Source: Solirubrobacter phytolaccae (GTDB taxonomy: Bacteria; Actinomycetota; Thermoleophilia; Solirubrobacterales; Solirubrobacteraceae). From it: a DNA stretch of 46,812 bases. A model generated the notes under the pieces. The model ran no database searches. It saw only the letters and a program-made list of their open reading frames with translations, and was not told the origin of the DNA. This document shows positions 34,125 through 41,823 of this stretch, piece after piece (positions within the stretch are counted from its first letter, which is position 1; the number at the start of each line of letters is the position of its first letter). The translations under genes were made by a program, and so were the position numbers. The stretch is taken from assembly GCF_027587195.1 (NCBI RefSeq), contig NZ_JAPDDP010000063.1, positions 1 to 46,812 of the forward strand, given 5' to 3'.

Positions 34125-35096
34125 ATGATCGATCCGCTCGAACGCTGGCGCGCGCACGGTGAGAAGCCTGACTACGCGGGCTTGCTGACCTACGGCGGCG
34201 TCCCTTACACGCAGGACGCCGCCGAGCTCGTGGGGTTCGACGTCGCGATCGTCGGCGCGCCCACGGACGACCTCGTCAGCGCGCACCCGGGCACGCGCTT
34301 CGGGCCGCGCGCCATTCGCGCCGCGTCCTGTCCGGCCGGGCCGCACCTGGAGGCCGGGGTCGACGCGTTCGAGGTGCTGCGCGTGGTCGACTTCGGCGAC
34401 GCGGCGGTGCTCCCGGCCGAGCCGGTCAAGACCCACGAGGCGATTGAGGCGCTCGTGGGCGAGGTCGTCGACGCGGGCGCGCTGCCGGTGATCCTCGGCG
34501 GCGACCACTCGATCGCCGAGCCCGACATCCGTGCGGTCGCGCGTCGTCGCGGGCCGGTCGGCCTGATCCACTTCGACACCCACACCGACACCGGGGAGAC
34601 CGTGTTCGGCGCGGCCCTCTCGCACGGGACGATCATGCGCCGGCTCGTCGAGCAGGGCTGGGTGGACCCGGCGCGGTACGTGCAGATCGGCCTGCGCGGC
34701 TACTGGCCGGGCGAGGCGGAGTTCACCTGGCAGCACGACCGCGGCATCACGAGCTTCTTCATGCACGACGTGCGCGAGGTCGGCATCCGCGACGTGGTGT
34801 CACGGGCGATCGGGATCGCGGGGCCCGGGCCGGTGTTCCTGTCGGTCGACGTGGACGTGCTCGACCCGGCGTTCGCGCCCGGCACCGGGACGCCCGAGCC
34901 GGGCGGGATGACGAGCATGGACCTGCTGTGGGCGTGCCGGGAGATCGGCGCGCGGGTGGAGCTGTGCGGGGTCGACGTGGTGGAGGTGGCGCCGACCCAG
35001 ATCGGGTCGGCGGACATCACCGCGCTCGTCGCGGACCGGATCGTGCGCGAGGCGCTGACCGGCGTGGCGACTAGGAAGCTTGGTTCCGTGCGCTGA
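34125..35096 (+). CDS. speB: Agmatinase/arginase-family ureohydrolase
   Basis: 323 residues of the ureohydrolase fold. All Mn ligands are visible: His128 (GGDHSI), Asp151/His153/Asp155 (HFDTHTDTG) and Asp242/Asp244 (SVDVDVLDP). An N-terminal GAPTDDL...HPGTRFGPRAIR segment and a GTGTPEPGGMTS loop match agmatinases and guanidino-acid hydrolases more than arginases. The likely reaction is agmatine to putrescine plus urea, which would feed the neighbouring gamma-glutamyl polyamine operon; other guanidino compounds are possible. ATG 34125. The 3' end overlaps the convergent gene by 26 bp. Confidence 0.88.
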   Translation: MIDPLERWRAHGEKPDYAGLLTYGGVPYTQDAAELVGFDVAIVGAPTDDLVSAHPGTRFGPRAIRAASCPAGPHLEAGVDAFEVLRVVDFGDAAVLPAEPVKTHEAIEALVGEVVDAGALPVILGGDHSIAEPDIRAVARRRGPVGLIHFDTHTDTGETVFGAALSHGTIMRRLVEQGWVDPARYVQIGLRGYWPGEAEFTWQHDRGITSFFMHDVREVGIRDVVSRAIGIAGPGPVFLSVDVDVLDPAFAPGTGTPEPGGMTSMDLLWACREIGARVELCGVDVVEVAPTQIGSADITALVADRIVREALTGVATRKLGSVR

Positions 35097-35457
35097 GGCG
35101 GCGCGTGCGGGTGCGCTCTTCCTGCTTGAGCACGACGTTCGCGATCAGCTTCAGGATCTCCGGAGGACCGGACGCGCTGACGTGGCCGACCGTGAACTGC
35201 TCACGCCAGTGCCGGATCGTGTTGTCCTTGGCGAGCTCGTTGAACTCGGCGCGCGGCACCGACAGGCGGACCTTGGCGTCCGACGCGATGTCCCGGGTGA
35301 TCTTCGGGCCTGGGACTTCTACGCGGAAGAGCTGGATGTCACCGCGGCCCCGAAGTTCGAGCTCGAACACGAGCTTGAGCTTCGCCAGCGCCGGAACCTC
35401 ACGCTGGAAGTCGGTGATCACCTGCGTGATCAGAGCCTTGGTATCGGCGGTGGACAT
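35071..35457 (-). CDS. Small hypothetical protein, SCP2-like fold suspected
   Basis: 128 residues, no signal peptide. The pattern (LKLVFELELRGRGDIQLFRVEV, then DAKVRLSVPRAEFNELA and VSASGPPEILKLIANVV; quoted in part) resembles SCP2 sterol-carrier domains, which have beta strands followed by a helix carrying GxxxILKL. The match is by eye and not certain. It may bind a lipid or hydrophobic ligand. It overlaps the 3' end of the agmatinase gene by 26 bp on the opposite strand. No operon partner: 11 bp upstream ends the wall-hydrolase gene on the same strand, so it might be its distal partner. Confidence 0.65.
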   Translation of the reverse strand: MSTADTKALITQVITDFQREVPALAKLKLVFELELRGRGDIQLFRVEVPGPKITRDIASDAKVRLSVPRAEFNELAKDNTIRHWREQFTVGHVSASGPPEILKLIANVVLKQEERTRTRRLSARNQAS

Positions 35458-35468
35458 GCGCGCAGATT

Positions 35469-37949
35469 CTAGTGCTCTGCGCGCTTGACCTTTACGGCGT
35501 ACTTCGAGGGCTGTTCAGCGACCGTCGGGTTGTCGATCTCGCCGAGGCGGTCGATCAGCTTGATCCACTGCTTGGGCTTGAGGATCGCGTCGATCTGCTT
35601 CGCGGCGGCCTTGTTCTCGCCGTAGAGCGGCCGCCAGCCGATGTGGATGTGGTCGGCGTGATCACCCATCGCGAGCGTGTTGTCGGCGCCCTTGAAGGTC
35701 ATCAGCGAGATGATCTGGTGCGGCTTCATCGTGCCCTGCAGGCTGAGCAGGCGCTGGATCGTGAGGTCGGTGATCGAGCCCTTGCCCTGCGTGGCGGGCG
35801 TGATCGTGATGCCGTTGATGGCGGCGATGTCGACCGCGGTGCCCGTGCTGTGCTCGGACACGTTGCCGGAGGCGGTCATGTAGCCGTGGCCGCACTTGAG
35901 GCTGGAGACCGTGGGCTTCAGGCCGCTGTTGGCGAGGTAGAGCAGGGTCGCGAGCACGCGGCGATCGATCGCGCCGGAGCGGACGTCGGTCTCGCCGCAG
36001 CCGTAGAGCTCGATCCGGTTGTCGGAGAGCACGCGGCGGGTCAGCGTCTCCTTGCTCATCAGCATGATGTCGCCGATCTTGAGCTCGTTCGCGTCGGCGC
36101 CGAACAGCGCGTTCTTGCCCTTGGCGCGGTAGACCTCGGTCGACTCGAGCAGCTTCCAGCCGTCGAGGATCGGCTTCGGGTCGATGCGCGGGGCGCCACG
36201 GCCGGCCGGGCGGATCTCGAACAGCAGGTGCGGGGCCTTCTCGCCGACCTGGCCGATGCGGCCGAGTGTCGTGCCGCCGAGGACGCGGGCGCCCTTGACG
36301 AGCGGCTTGGCGACGAAGTCCTTCGGGTTGAGGCCGAGCGGCGCGCCGGCGGAGGCGAGCTCCTCGCCGCCCTCGGTCGCGACCTGCACCTCGCCGCCGT
36401 TGGCGAGGGCGTTCTTGCGCGTGGGGTTGGCGAACAGGCGGACCTTGGCGATCGGGGCGGGGGAAGCGGCGGGCTCAGCCGGGTCGGCCGGGTCGGTCTC
36501 GGTCTTCGCGGGCGCCTTGGCGTCGTCGGTCGACTCGTGCTCGGTCTTGGTCTTCGCGAGGCCGCGGCGCTTGGGCTCGTCGTCTTCCTTCTTGGCCGTG
36601 CGCTTCTTCGGCGTCGGGTAGGTCGGGGCGATCGTCTTCAGGTGGCCGTACGTGTACGTGTTGCCGTAGACGTCCTGCACGATCACGAACTTGCCGAGCC
36701 GCTCGTTCTCGCCGAGCTTGAGGACCTTGCCGTCGTTGACGGCGATCACGGGCGAGCCGGCCTTGGCGAAGATCTCGATGTTGCGGCGGGTCTCGTCGGA
36801 CTCGACGGTCACGGCGGCGTTGGCGCCCTTGATCTTGCTGTCGGCTTCCTTGAGGGCGCCGGCGTAGGTCGACTTGGCGCGGACCGGGAAGCGGCCCTGC
36901 GTGAGGCCCGTGAGCGACCCGACGAGGTCGCCGGGGATGCCGCCGATGATCTGGGCGCGCATCAGGACGCTGTCGACGTACCAGTCGGCGTGGTTGTAGG
37001 CGAAGACGGCCTTGCGGATGTCCGTCTCGGCGCCCGCGGCCTTCAGGTAGCGCGCGGCGGCGAAGATCGCGTCGACCGGGTTGAACGGATCGCGGACGCC
37101 GTCGCGGTTGGCGTCGACGCCGTAGGCCTTCCACGTGGCGGGCATGAACTGCATCCAGCCCAGCGCGCCGGCGCTCGAGACGTTCAGGTTGCGGCCGTAG
37201 TCCGTCTCGATCTCGTTGATGCCCGCGAGGATCTCCCAGCGCACGCCGTACTGCATGCCGGCGGCCTGGTAGATCGGGAGCAGGAAGGGAGGAATCCGGA
37301 ACTTGTCGATGAAGAAGTTCGGCACGCCGATCTTGGCGGGGCCGGGCGTGGCGAGCGAGTAGCTCGGGTTCGACGTGGCCGGCGAGCCGTTCGCGTTCGT
37401 CAGGACCGGAGCGGTCGGCGCCGGGGAAGCGTGCTCGTGGTCGACGTGATCGTCGGCCTTGACGCACCCTGAAGCTGAGGTCGAGGTCGAAGCCTTGCCG
37501 GCCTCACATTCGCGCGCCTGACCGTTCTTGACGTTCGAGCGATTCGGGTCGGACTTGGAACGCTTCTTGCGCGGGGCCTCGGTCGGCGCGGCGGTCGCGG
37601 TCTCGGTGGCCGTGGACGTGGGGGCAGCGGTCTCGGTGGCCGTCGACGTCGGGGCGGGCGTCTCCGCGCTCGGAGCCGCGGGCGTCTCCTGCGGCGTCTC
37701 GGTCGCGGCGGGCGTCTCCGTGGCGGCCTCGGTCGGCGCCGGCGTGGCCTGCTGCTGCTCGGCCGGGACCTCGGTCGCGGCCTCCGTGGGCGCGGGGGTC
37801 GGATCGGGCGCAACCGTCGTCTCGACCATGGTCGGCACTGCCGACGCCGTAGCGGTCGGCGTGGGATCATCCGCGTTCGCGGGGTTGCCCAGCAGCGCCG
37901 CGATGGACACGGCGCTGACGAGCGCGGTAGAGAGGATTCGGCGGGTCAC
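35469..37949 (-). CDS. Secreted peptidoglycan hydrolase: SLT (MltB-like) + degenerate M23 + M15-like modules
   Basis: 826 residues with a signal peptide (MTRRILSTALVSAVSIAALLG, ending ANA). Residues ~28-135 are a low-complexity Thr/Pro/Ala/Glu region with repeated TETAAPTSTA-type units, likely a wall-spanning stalk. Residues ~215-345 are a lytic transglycosylase (WEILAGINEIETDYGRN with catalytic Glu ~246, then SSAGALGWMQFMPATW). Residues ~385-590 are M23-like, but the HxxxD site reads RRNIEIF and the HxH site reads HLLFEIR, so zinc ligands appear lost; YTYGHL persists. Residues ~690-775 are M15-like (SEHSTGTAVDI and DHIHIGW). GTG 37949 start with GGGAGGG RBS. Probably remodels peptidoglycan glycan strands and peptides outside the membrane. 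Confidence 0.88.
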   Translation of the reverse strand: MTRRILSTALVSAVSIAALLGNPANADDPTPTATASAVPTMVETTVAPDPTPAPTEAATEVPAEQQQATPAPTEAATETPAATETPQETPAAPSAETPAPTSTATETAAPTSTATETATAAPTEAPRKKRSKSDPNRSNVKNGQARECEAGKASTSTSASGCVKADDHVDHEHASPAPTAPVLTNANGSPATSNPSYSLATPGPAKIGVPNFFIDKFRIPPFLLPIYQAAGMQYGVRWEILAGINEIETDYGRNLNVSSAGALGWMQFMPATWKAYGVDANRDGVRDPFNPVDAIFAAARYLKAAGAETDIRKAVFAYNHADWYVDSVLMRAQIIGGIPGDLVGSLTGLTQGRFPVRAKSTYAGALKEADSKIKGANAAVTVESDETRRNIEIFAKAGSPVIAVNDGKVLKLGENERLGKFVIVQDVYGNTYTYGHLKTIAPTYPTPKKRTAKKEDDEPKRRGLAKTKTEHESTDDAKAPAKTETDPADPAEPAASPAPIAKVRLFANPTRKNALANGGEVQVATEGGEELASAGAPLGLNPKDFVAKPLVKGARVLGGTTLGRIGQVGEKAPHLLFEIRPAGRGAPRIDPKPILDGWKLLESTEVYRAKGKNALFGADANELKIGDIMLMSKETLTRRVLSDNRIELYGCGETDVRSGAIDRRVLATLLYLANSGLKPTVSSLKCGHGYMTASGNVSEHSTGTAVDIAAINGITITPATQGKGSITDLTIQRLLSLQGTMKPHQIISLMTFKGADNTLAMGDHADHIHIGWRPLYGENKAAAKQIDAILKPKQWIKLIDRLGEIDNPTVAEQPSKYAVKVKRAEH

Positions 37950-38050
37950 GTCCCTCCCGGTGTCGGCATCACCTGTGGCTCGCTTGAGCCGACGGGGTAG
38001 GGTTCAGACCCGATCAGCGGTTCATCTGAACCTCTACTTGAGCCTTATCT
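37950..38050. promoter_or_regulatory. Divergent control region with GGTTCA repeats and a structured leader
   Basis: The gap between the wall hydrolase (GTG 37949) and the GNAT gene (TTG 38051). Half-site GGTTCA occurs at 38001-38006 and 38019-38024, and inverted (TGAACC) at 38027-38032, giving the palindrome GGTTCA-TC-TGAACC and a wider pair GGTTCAG/CTGAACC. On the minus strand the hydrolase leader can form GGCTC-AAGC-GAGCC or the overlapping, mutually exclusive GTCGGC/GCCGAC stem just before the RBS. Regulatory meaning is inferred. Confidence 0.45.
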
Positions 38051-38572
38051 TTGACGCTCCCGGAGCTGGACATCCGGATCGCGGTCCCCGACGACGCGAT
38101 CGCCCTGGCCTCGACCACGCGGCTCGGCTTCGAGTCCTACCTCGAGTGGGCGCCGACGGGCTGGCAGCCGCCGCCGCGCAGCCTGGAGATCCGCGCCATC
38201 CGTGAACGGCTTCGTGCACGGACGACCTGGTGCGCGATGGCCGTCGATCCCGACGGCGAGCAGGCCGGGCACGTCGGCATCACCTACGCGAGCGAGCGCG
38301 AGCGCCCGCACGTGCAGATCCCGGACCGTGCGCACCTGTGGATGCTGTTCGTGCGCCCGCCCTGGTGGGGGACCGGGCTGGCGACCCGCCTGCACCGGCT
38401 CGCGCTGGAGGAGGCGGCGCGCCGCGGCTACGACTCGATCCGGCTGTACACGCCGCACGGCGCCGCGCGGGCCCGTGCGTTCTACGAGCGCGAGGGCTGG
38501 GCGGTTCAGGGGCGGGCGTTCGCGGAGCCGCTGCTGGGGTTGGACCTCGTCGAGTACCGAAGAACGCTGTGA
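38051..38572 (+). CDS. GNAT-family N-acetyltransferase
   Basis: 173 residues. The GNAT fold is visible from ELDIRIAVPDDAIALA to the C-terminal strand. The acetyl-CoA motif A is HLWMLFVRPPWWGTGLATRLH (pyrophosphate loop WWGTGLA), followed by GYDSIRLYTPHGAARARAFYEREGW, typical motif B. Substrate unknown (antibiotic, amino acid or protein N-terminus are all possible for this family). TTG 38051 is used as the start; no ATG fits upstream. Its stop overlaps the GTG of the FUSC-like gene (GTGA), so the two are coupled. Confidence 0.87.
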   Translation: MTLPELDIRIAVPDDAIALASTTRLGFESYLEWAPTGWQPPPRSLEIRAIRERLRARTTWCAMAVDPDGEQAGHVGITYASERERPHVQIPDRAHLWMLFVRPPWWGTGLATRLHRLALEEAARRGYDSIRLYTPHGAARARAFYEREGWAVQGRAFAEPLLGLDLVEYRRTL

Positions 38573-39681
38573 TCCCTGAAGGCCTGTTCGAGGACGCCGC
38601 CGAGCGCTCGCGCGTGTCGATGGCGACGCGCTGGCAGCGGGTGCGCTCCGGCTGGCGGGTCATGCTCCAGGCCGCGGTCGCCGTCGCGATCTCGTGGGCG
38701 GTGGCGAAGTGGCTGTGGGGCCACGCGGCGCCGTTCTTCGCCCCGGTGTCGGCGATCATCGCGCTCGGCCAGAGCTACTACGAGCGCGGCCGGCGGGCGG
38801 CGGAGCTGGTGTTCGCGGTCACGATCGGCGTGGCGGTGGCCGACCTGCTGGCGTTCCAGATCGGCGAGGGCGTGCTCCAGCTGGGGTTGGCGGTGTTCAT
38901 CGCGGTCGGGCTCGGGATGTTCTTCGGGACGAGCCAGCTGTTCGTCAACCAGGTCGCGATCTCGGCCGCGCTGGTGTTCACGATCACGCCGCCGACCGGC
39001 GGGTTCTCGTTCGCGCGCACGTTGGACGCGCTGACGGGTGGGGTGGTCGCGCTCGGCGTCGCCGCACTGCTGCTCCCGTCGGACCCGGTGCGGATCCTGC
39101 GCGGCGCGGCCCGGCCGGTGCTGGACGAGCTGGCGGCGACGTTGCGGGACATCGCGGGCGCGTTGCGCACGCGCGACGAGGGCGCCGCGGAGGACAGCCT
39201 CGTGCGGGCGCGCGGGATCGACGAGTTCGGCGAGCGCTTCTTCGCCGCGGCGCAGGAGGGCCGCTCGACCACCCGCTACTCGCCCGCGCGTCGCCGTGCG
39301 CGGGACACGGTCGAGTTCTACGCGGAGGCGGCGGCGCGGATCGACCTCGCGGTGCGCAACGTCCGGGTCCTCGCGCGCGGGTCGATGCGGGCGCTGGCGC
39401 TGGACGAGAACGTGCCGCCCGAGGTGGCGGATGCGCTGGAGGACCTCGGCCACGCCGTGCAGGCGCTGGCGGCGGCGCTCGAGTCCGGGGAGGGGTTCGA
39501 CGCGGTGCGCGATCCCGCGCTGCGCGCGGCGTCGACGGCGACGCACGTGCTCGACGGCACCACGAACCTGTCGGTGAGCGTCATCGTCGGCCAGATCCGC
39601 TCGACCGCGACGGACCTGCTGACGGGGATCGGGATGACCTACGAGGAGGCGACGGGCGCGGTTCGCGCGGCGAGCGGGTAA
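38569..39681 (+). CDS. FUSC-like/aromatic acid exporter family membrane protein
   Basis: 370 residues. The N-terminal ~165 residues hold about six TM segments, starting VMLQAAVAVAISWAVAKWLWG, with PVSAIIALGQSYYERGRRAAE in the first cytoplasmic loop (GQ/G-x-x-x-xRxxEL signature of FUSC/ArAE proteins) and TPPTGGFSFARTLDALTGG before the last. The C-terminal ~200 residues are a cytosolic alpha-helical domain. Family members export aromatic or phenolic acids or similar compounds; substrate unknown. The GTG start 38569 overlaps the GNAT stop by GTGA, suggesting a modify-and-export pair. Confidence 0.85.
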   Translation: MIPEGLFEDAAERSRVSMATRWQRVRSGWRVMLQAAVAVAISWAVAKWLWGHAAPFFAPVSAIIALGQSYYERGRRAAELVFAVTIGVAVADLLAFQIGEGVLQLGLAVFIAVGLGMFFGTSQLFVNQVAISAALVFTITPPTGGFSFARTLDALTGGVVALGVAALLLPSDPVRILRGAARPVLDELAATLRDIAGALRTRDEGAAEDSLVRARGIDEFGERFFAAAQEGRSTTRYSPARRRARDTVEFYAEAAARIDLAVRNVRVLARGSMRALALDENVPPEVADALEDLGHAVQALAAALESGEGFDAVRDPALRAASTATHVLDGTTNLSVSVIVGQIRSTATDLLTGIGMTYEEATGAVRAASG

Positions 39682-39691
39682 CAGCGCTCCC

Positions 39692-40534
39692 ATGCTCTTG
39701 CAAGCGCTGGTCGGGTTCGTCATCGCCGCTCCGCCGTCGGGCTGGACGCTGCAACAGGCCACCGAGTTCGACGGTCGCCAGGTCTCGCACTACTGGCACG
39801 ACACGACCGACCCGGACGACGCGCCGCTGCAGCTGGAGGTCACGGCGCCGGGCGCTGAGCCGGTCCCCGCCGACACGACCGTGCACGGCGTGGCCGCCGA
39901 CTTCGGCGACCTGACCAGCGACGGGGACACCTACGGGCGTTCGCTGCGCTGGCGCGAAGGAGACCGCGAGCTCACGGTGGCGTGGTCCGGCAAGCCGAGC
40001 GACGCGAAGCTGCACGCGGTGGCCGAGTCGGTCCAGGCCGTGCCGCCCGAGCGCTGGCAGGCGCTGGTGATCGCGACGAGCAACGCGCCGGATCGCGTCC
40101 CGGCGGGCTCCAAGCGCGTCGTCGCGCGCCGGTCGGGCGGGGCAACCCTGACCGCGCTCCTGCCGCCGGGCTTCCCGGTCGCCCCCGAGGACAAGCGCAC
40201 GGCGTGCGTGCGCCTGCGCTATCGCGGCGACCGCGAGACGGGCTGCAAGGGCTGGCCGAGCTGGGAGCGCCTCGGCGGTGAGGTCTTCGTCTTCGGCACG
40301 GTCTCCCCGCGCGTGCGGCGGGTCCGGCTCGTCGGCGTCGGGCGCGTCACCGTGCCGGCGGTGCGCGTGCCCGGCTACGGCGTCACCCGTTTCTACTTCG
40401 CCCGGCTGCCGTCGACCACGTGCACGGTCGAGCTCTACAACGGCCGCACGGGCCAGCACCTCGACACGACCGGCCCGGCGGTCGGCAAGTCCAAGAAGGA
40501 CCTCAGGCGCTGCGTCAAGGGCGCCGGCCGCTGA
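39692..40534 (+). CDS. Hypothetical protein, probably secreted
   Basis: 280 residues with a short hydrophobic N-terminus (MLLQALVGFVIAAPPSG) that may act as a minimal signal. The mature part is beta-rich and charged, with no family I recognise. Cys residues occur late in the chain (TACVRLRY, TGCKGW, STTCTVE, RRCVKG) and could form two disulfides, consistent with an extracytoplasmic location. The gene follows the FUSC-like gene by 10 bp in the same direction, so is likely the third gene of that unit. The 3' end overlaps the convergent methyltransferase gene by 20 bp. Function unknown. Confidence 0.7.
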   Translation: MLLQALVGFVIAAPPSGWTLQQATEFDGRQVSHYWHDTTDPDDAPLQLEVTAPGAEPVPADTTVHGVAADFGDLTSDGDTYGRSLRWREGDRELTVAWSGKPSDAKLHAVAESVQAVPPERWQALVIATSNAPDRVPAGSKRVVARRSGGATLTALLPPGFPVAPEDKRTACVRLRYRGDRETGCKGWPSWERLGGEVFVFGTVSPRVRRVRLVGVGRVTVPAVRVPGYGVTRFYFARLPSTTCTVELYNGRTGQHLDTTGPAVGKSKKDLRRCVKGAGR

Positions 40535-41282
40535 CGACCCAGGCGCGGGCGGTGAGCTCGAAGGGGTCGTCGGTGACCCCCAGACGGGAGCGGAACTCGC
40601 GCTTGAGCTGCGCGCGGCGTTCGGGACTCACACTTACGGTGAATGCGCCCGACGGCGCGACCCCTGACTCCAGCGGCGCCCACAGGTCCTCGAAGCCGTC
40701 GTAGCTCGCGCGCACGACGGCTTCGGTCACGCGCGCGTCGTCGAAGGCCGACCACAGCGCGCCGAGGGTGTCCGGCGTGCAGTAGCGCATCTGGCTCTCG
40801 TCGCCGGCTTCGGGGTCGATCGTCTTCGCCGCGTCCCAGAACGTGCGCAGGATCGTCATGCCGTCGCCGTAGTCCCAGACCGCGGCGGCGACGGTGCCGC
40901 CGGGTTTCGTGACGCGGGCCAGCTCGCGCACGCCGGCCTCCGCGTCGGCCATGAAGTTCAGGACGAGCTGGGCGAGCGCGGCGTCGAACGTGGCGGCCGC
41001 GAACGGCAGCGCCTCCGCAGCGCCGACCTGCACGTCGGCGTCCGGGTTGCGCTCGGCGCAGGCGGTCGCGAACGGCTCGGAGGGGTCGATCGCGCTCACC
41101 CGCGCGCCGTGACGCAGCAACGCGGCGGTCAGCGCGCCCGGGCCGCAGCCGACGTCGAGCACGTGGTCGCCGGGGCGAATTGCGGCCGCCGCGATCAGCT
41201 CCGGGGCCAGCGCGGGGCCGTAGCGACCGATGTGGCGGTCGTAGTTGCCCGCGGCCGTGGTGAAGAAGCCCACGACCCGCAT
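40515..41282 (-). CDS. Class I SAM-dependent methyltransferase (UbiE/Methyltransf_11-like)
   Basis: 255 residues. Motif I is VLDVGCGPGALT (residues ~41-52), the SAM-binding acidic residue is in VSAIDPSEPF, motif II region is FDAALAQLVLNFMAD, and motif III is VTKPGGTVAAAVWDYG. The opening AAGNYDRHIGRYGPALAPELI is typical of this broad group. The methyl acceptor is unknown. Divergent from the ECF sigma gene with a 40-bp gap; convergent overlap of 20 bp with the secreted hypothetical gene. Confidence 0.88.
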   Translation of the reverse strand: MRVVGFFTTAAGNYDRHIGRYGPALAPELIAAAAIRPGDHVLDVGCGPGALTAALLRHGARVSAIDPSEPFATACAERNPDADVQVGAAEALPFAAATFDAALAQLVLNFMADAEAGVRELARVTKPGGTVAAAVWDYGDGMTILRTFWDAAKTIDPEAGDESQMRYCTPDTLGALWSAFDDARVTEAVVRASYDGFEDLWAPLESGVAPSGAFTVSVSPERRAQLKREFRSRLGVTDDPFELTARAWVVSGRRP

Positions 41283-41304
41283 TCTGTAACACGTGAGGGG
41301 GTCA

Positions 41305-41320
41305 GTGCAAAGTGATGCAC
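41305..41320. promoter_or_regulatory. Small inverted repeat before the ECF sigma gene
   Basis: GTGCA (41305-41309) and TGCAC (41316-41320) with a 6-bp centre lie 2 bp upstream of the sigma-factor ATG, in the 40-bp gap to the divergent methyltransferase gene. Could be an operator or a start-proximal RNA hairpin. Weak evidence by itself. Confidence 0.3.
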
Positions 41321-41322
41321 GG

Positions 41323-41823
41323 ATGCCCGTCGACCTCCAGTCGCTCTACCGCCGCGAACGCGACGCGCTGCTCGCCTATCTGGCGCGCCGCACCGCTGAC
41401 CCAGAGCTCGCGCTCGAGCTGCTGGCCGAGACGTTCGCCCAGGCGGTCGCCTCGCGCGGGCGCTTCAGGGGCGACAGCGACGCGGCGTGGCTGTACGGGA
41501 TCGCCAAGCACCAGCTCGCGCTCTATTACCGGCGCGGCCGGGTCGAGCAGCGGGCGCTGAAGCGGCTCGGGATCGAGCCGCCACCACCCACGCCCGAGGC
41601 GCTCGCGGAGATCACGCGCCGGGCGGCGCTCGTCGAGCTGCGGGACGAGCTCGCGGTGGCGATGGCGACGCTCTCCCCGGGCACGCGCGACGCCGTCCGC
41701 CTCCGCGTGGTGGACGAGCTCTCGTACGGCGAGCTCGCGCAGCGGCTCGGCATCAGCGAAGGAGCGGCGCGGGTGCGCGTGTCGCGAGGACTGTCGGCCC
41801 TGGCCGTGGAGATGACGTCGTGA
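41323..41823 (+). CDS. ECF RNA polymerase sigma factor
   Basis: 166 residues with the two ECF regions. Region 2 is at ~1-70 (LQSLYRRERDALLAYLARRT...AWLYGIAKHQLALYYRR) and region 4 at ~105-160 (LRDELAVAMATLSPGTRDAVRLRVVDELSYGELAQRLGISEGAARVRVSRGL; core ELSYGELAQRLGISEGAARV). ATG 41323 chosen; an in-frame GTG at 41293 is possible. Its stop overlaps the GTG of the next gene (GTGA), a membrane protein that is a natural candidate for its anti-sigma or signalling partner. No promoter consensus for its regulon could be read. Confidence 0.9.
   Translation: MPVDLQSLYRRERDALLAYLARRTADPELALELLAETFAQAVASRGRFRGDSDAAWLYGIAKHQLALYYRRGRVEQRALKRLGIEPPPPTPEALAEITRRAALVELRDELAVAMATLSPGTRDAVRLRVVDELSYGELAQRLGISEGAARVRVSRGLSALAVEMTS

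Noticed and set aside
37950-38050. Cyclic di-AMP (ydaO-type) riboswitch before the wall hydrolase
   Set aside because: The leader is under ~100 nt and lacks the long conserved multi-stem core expected for that class.
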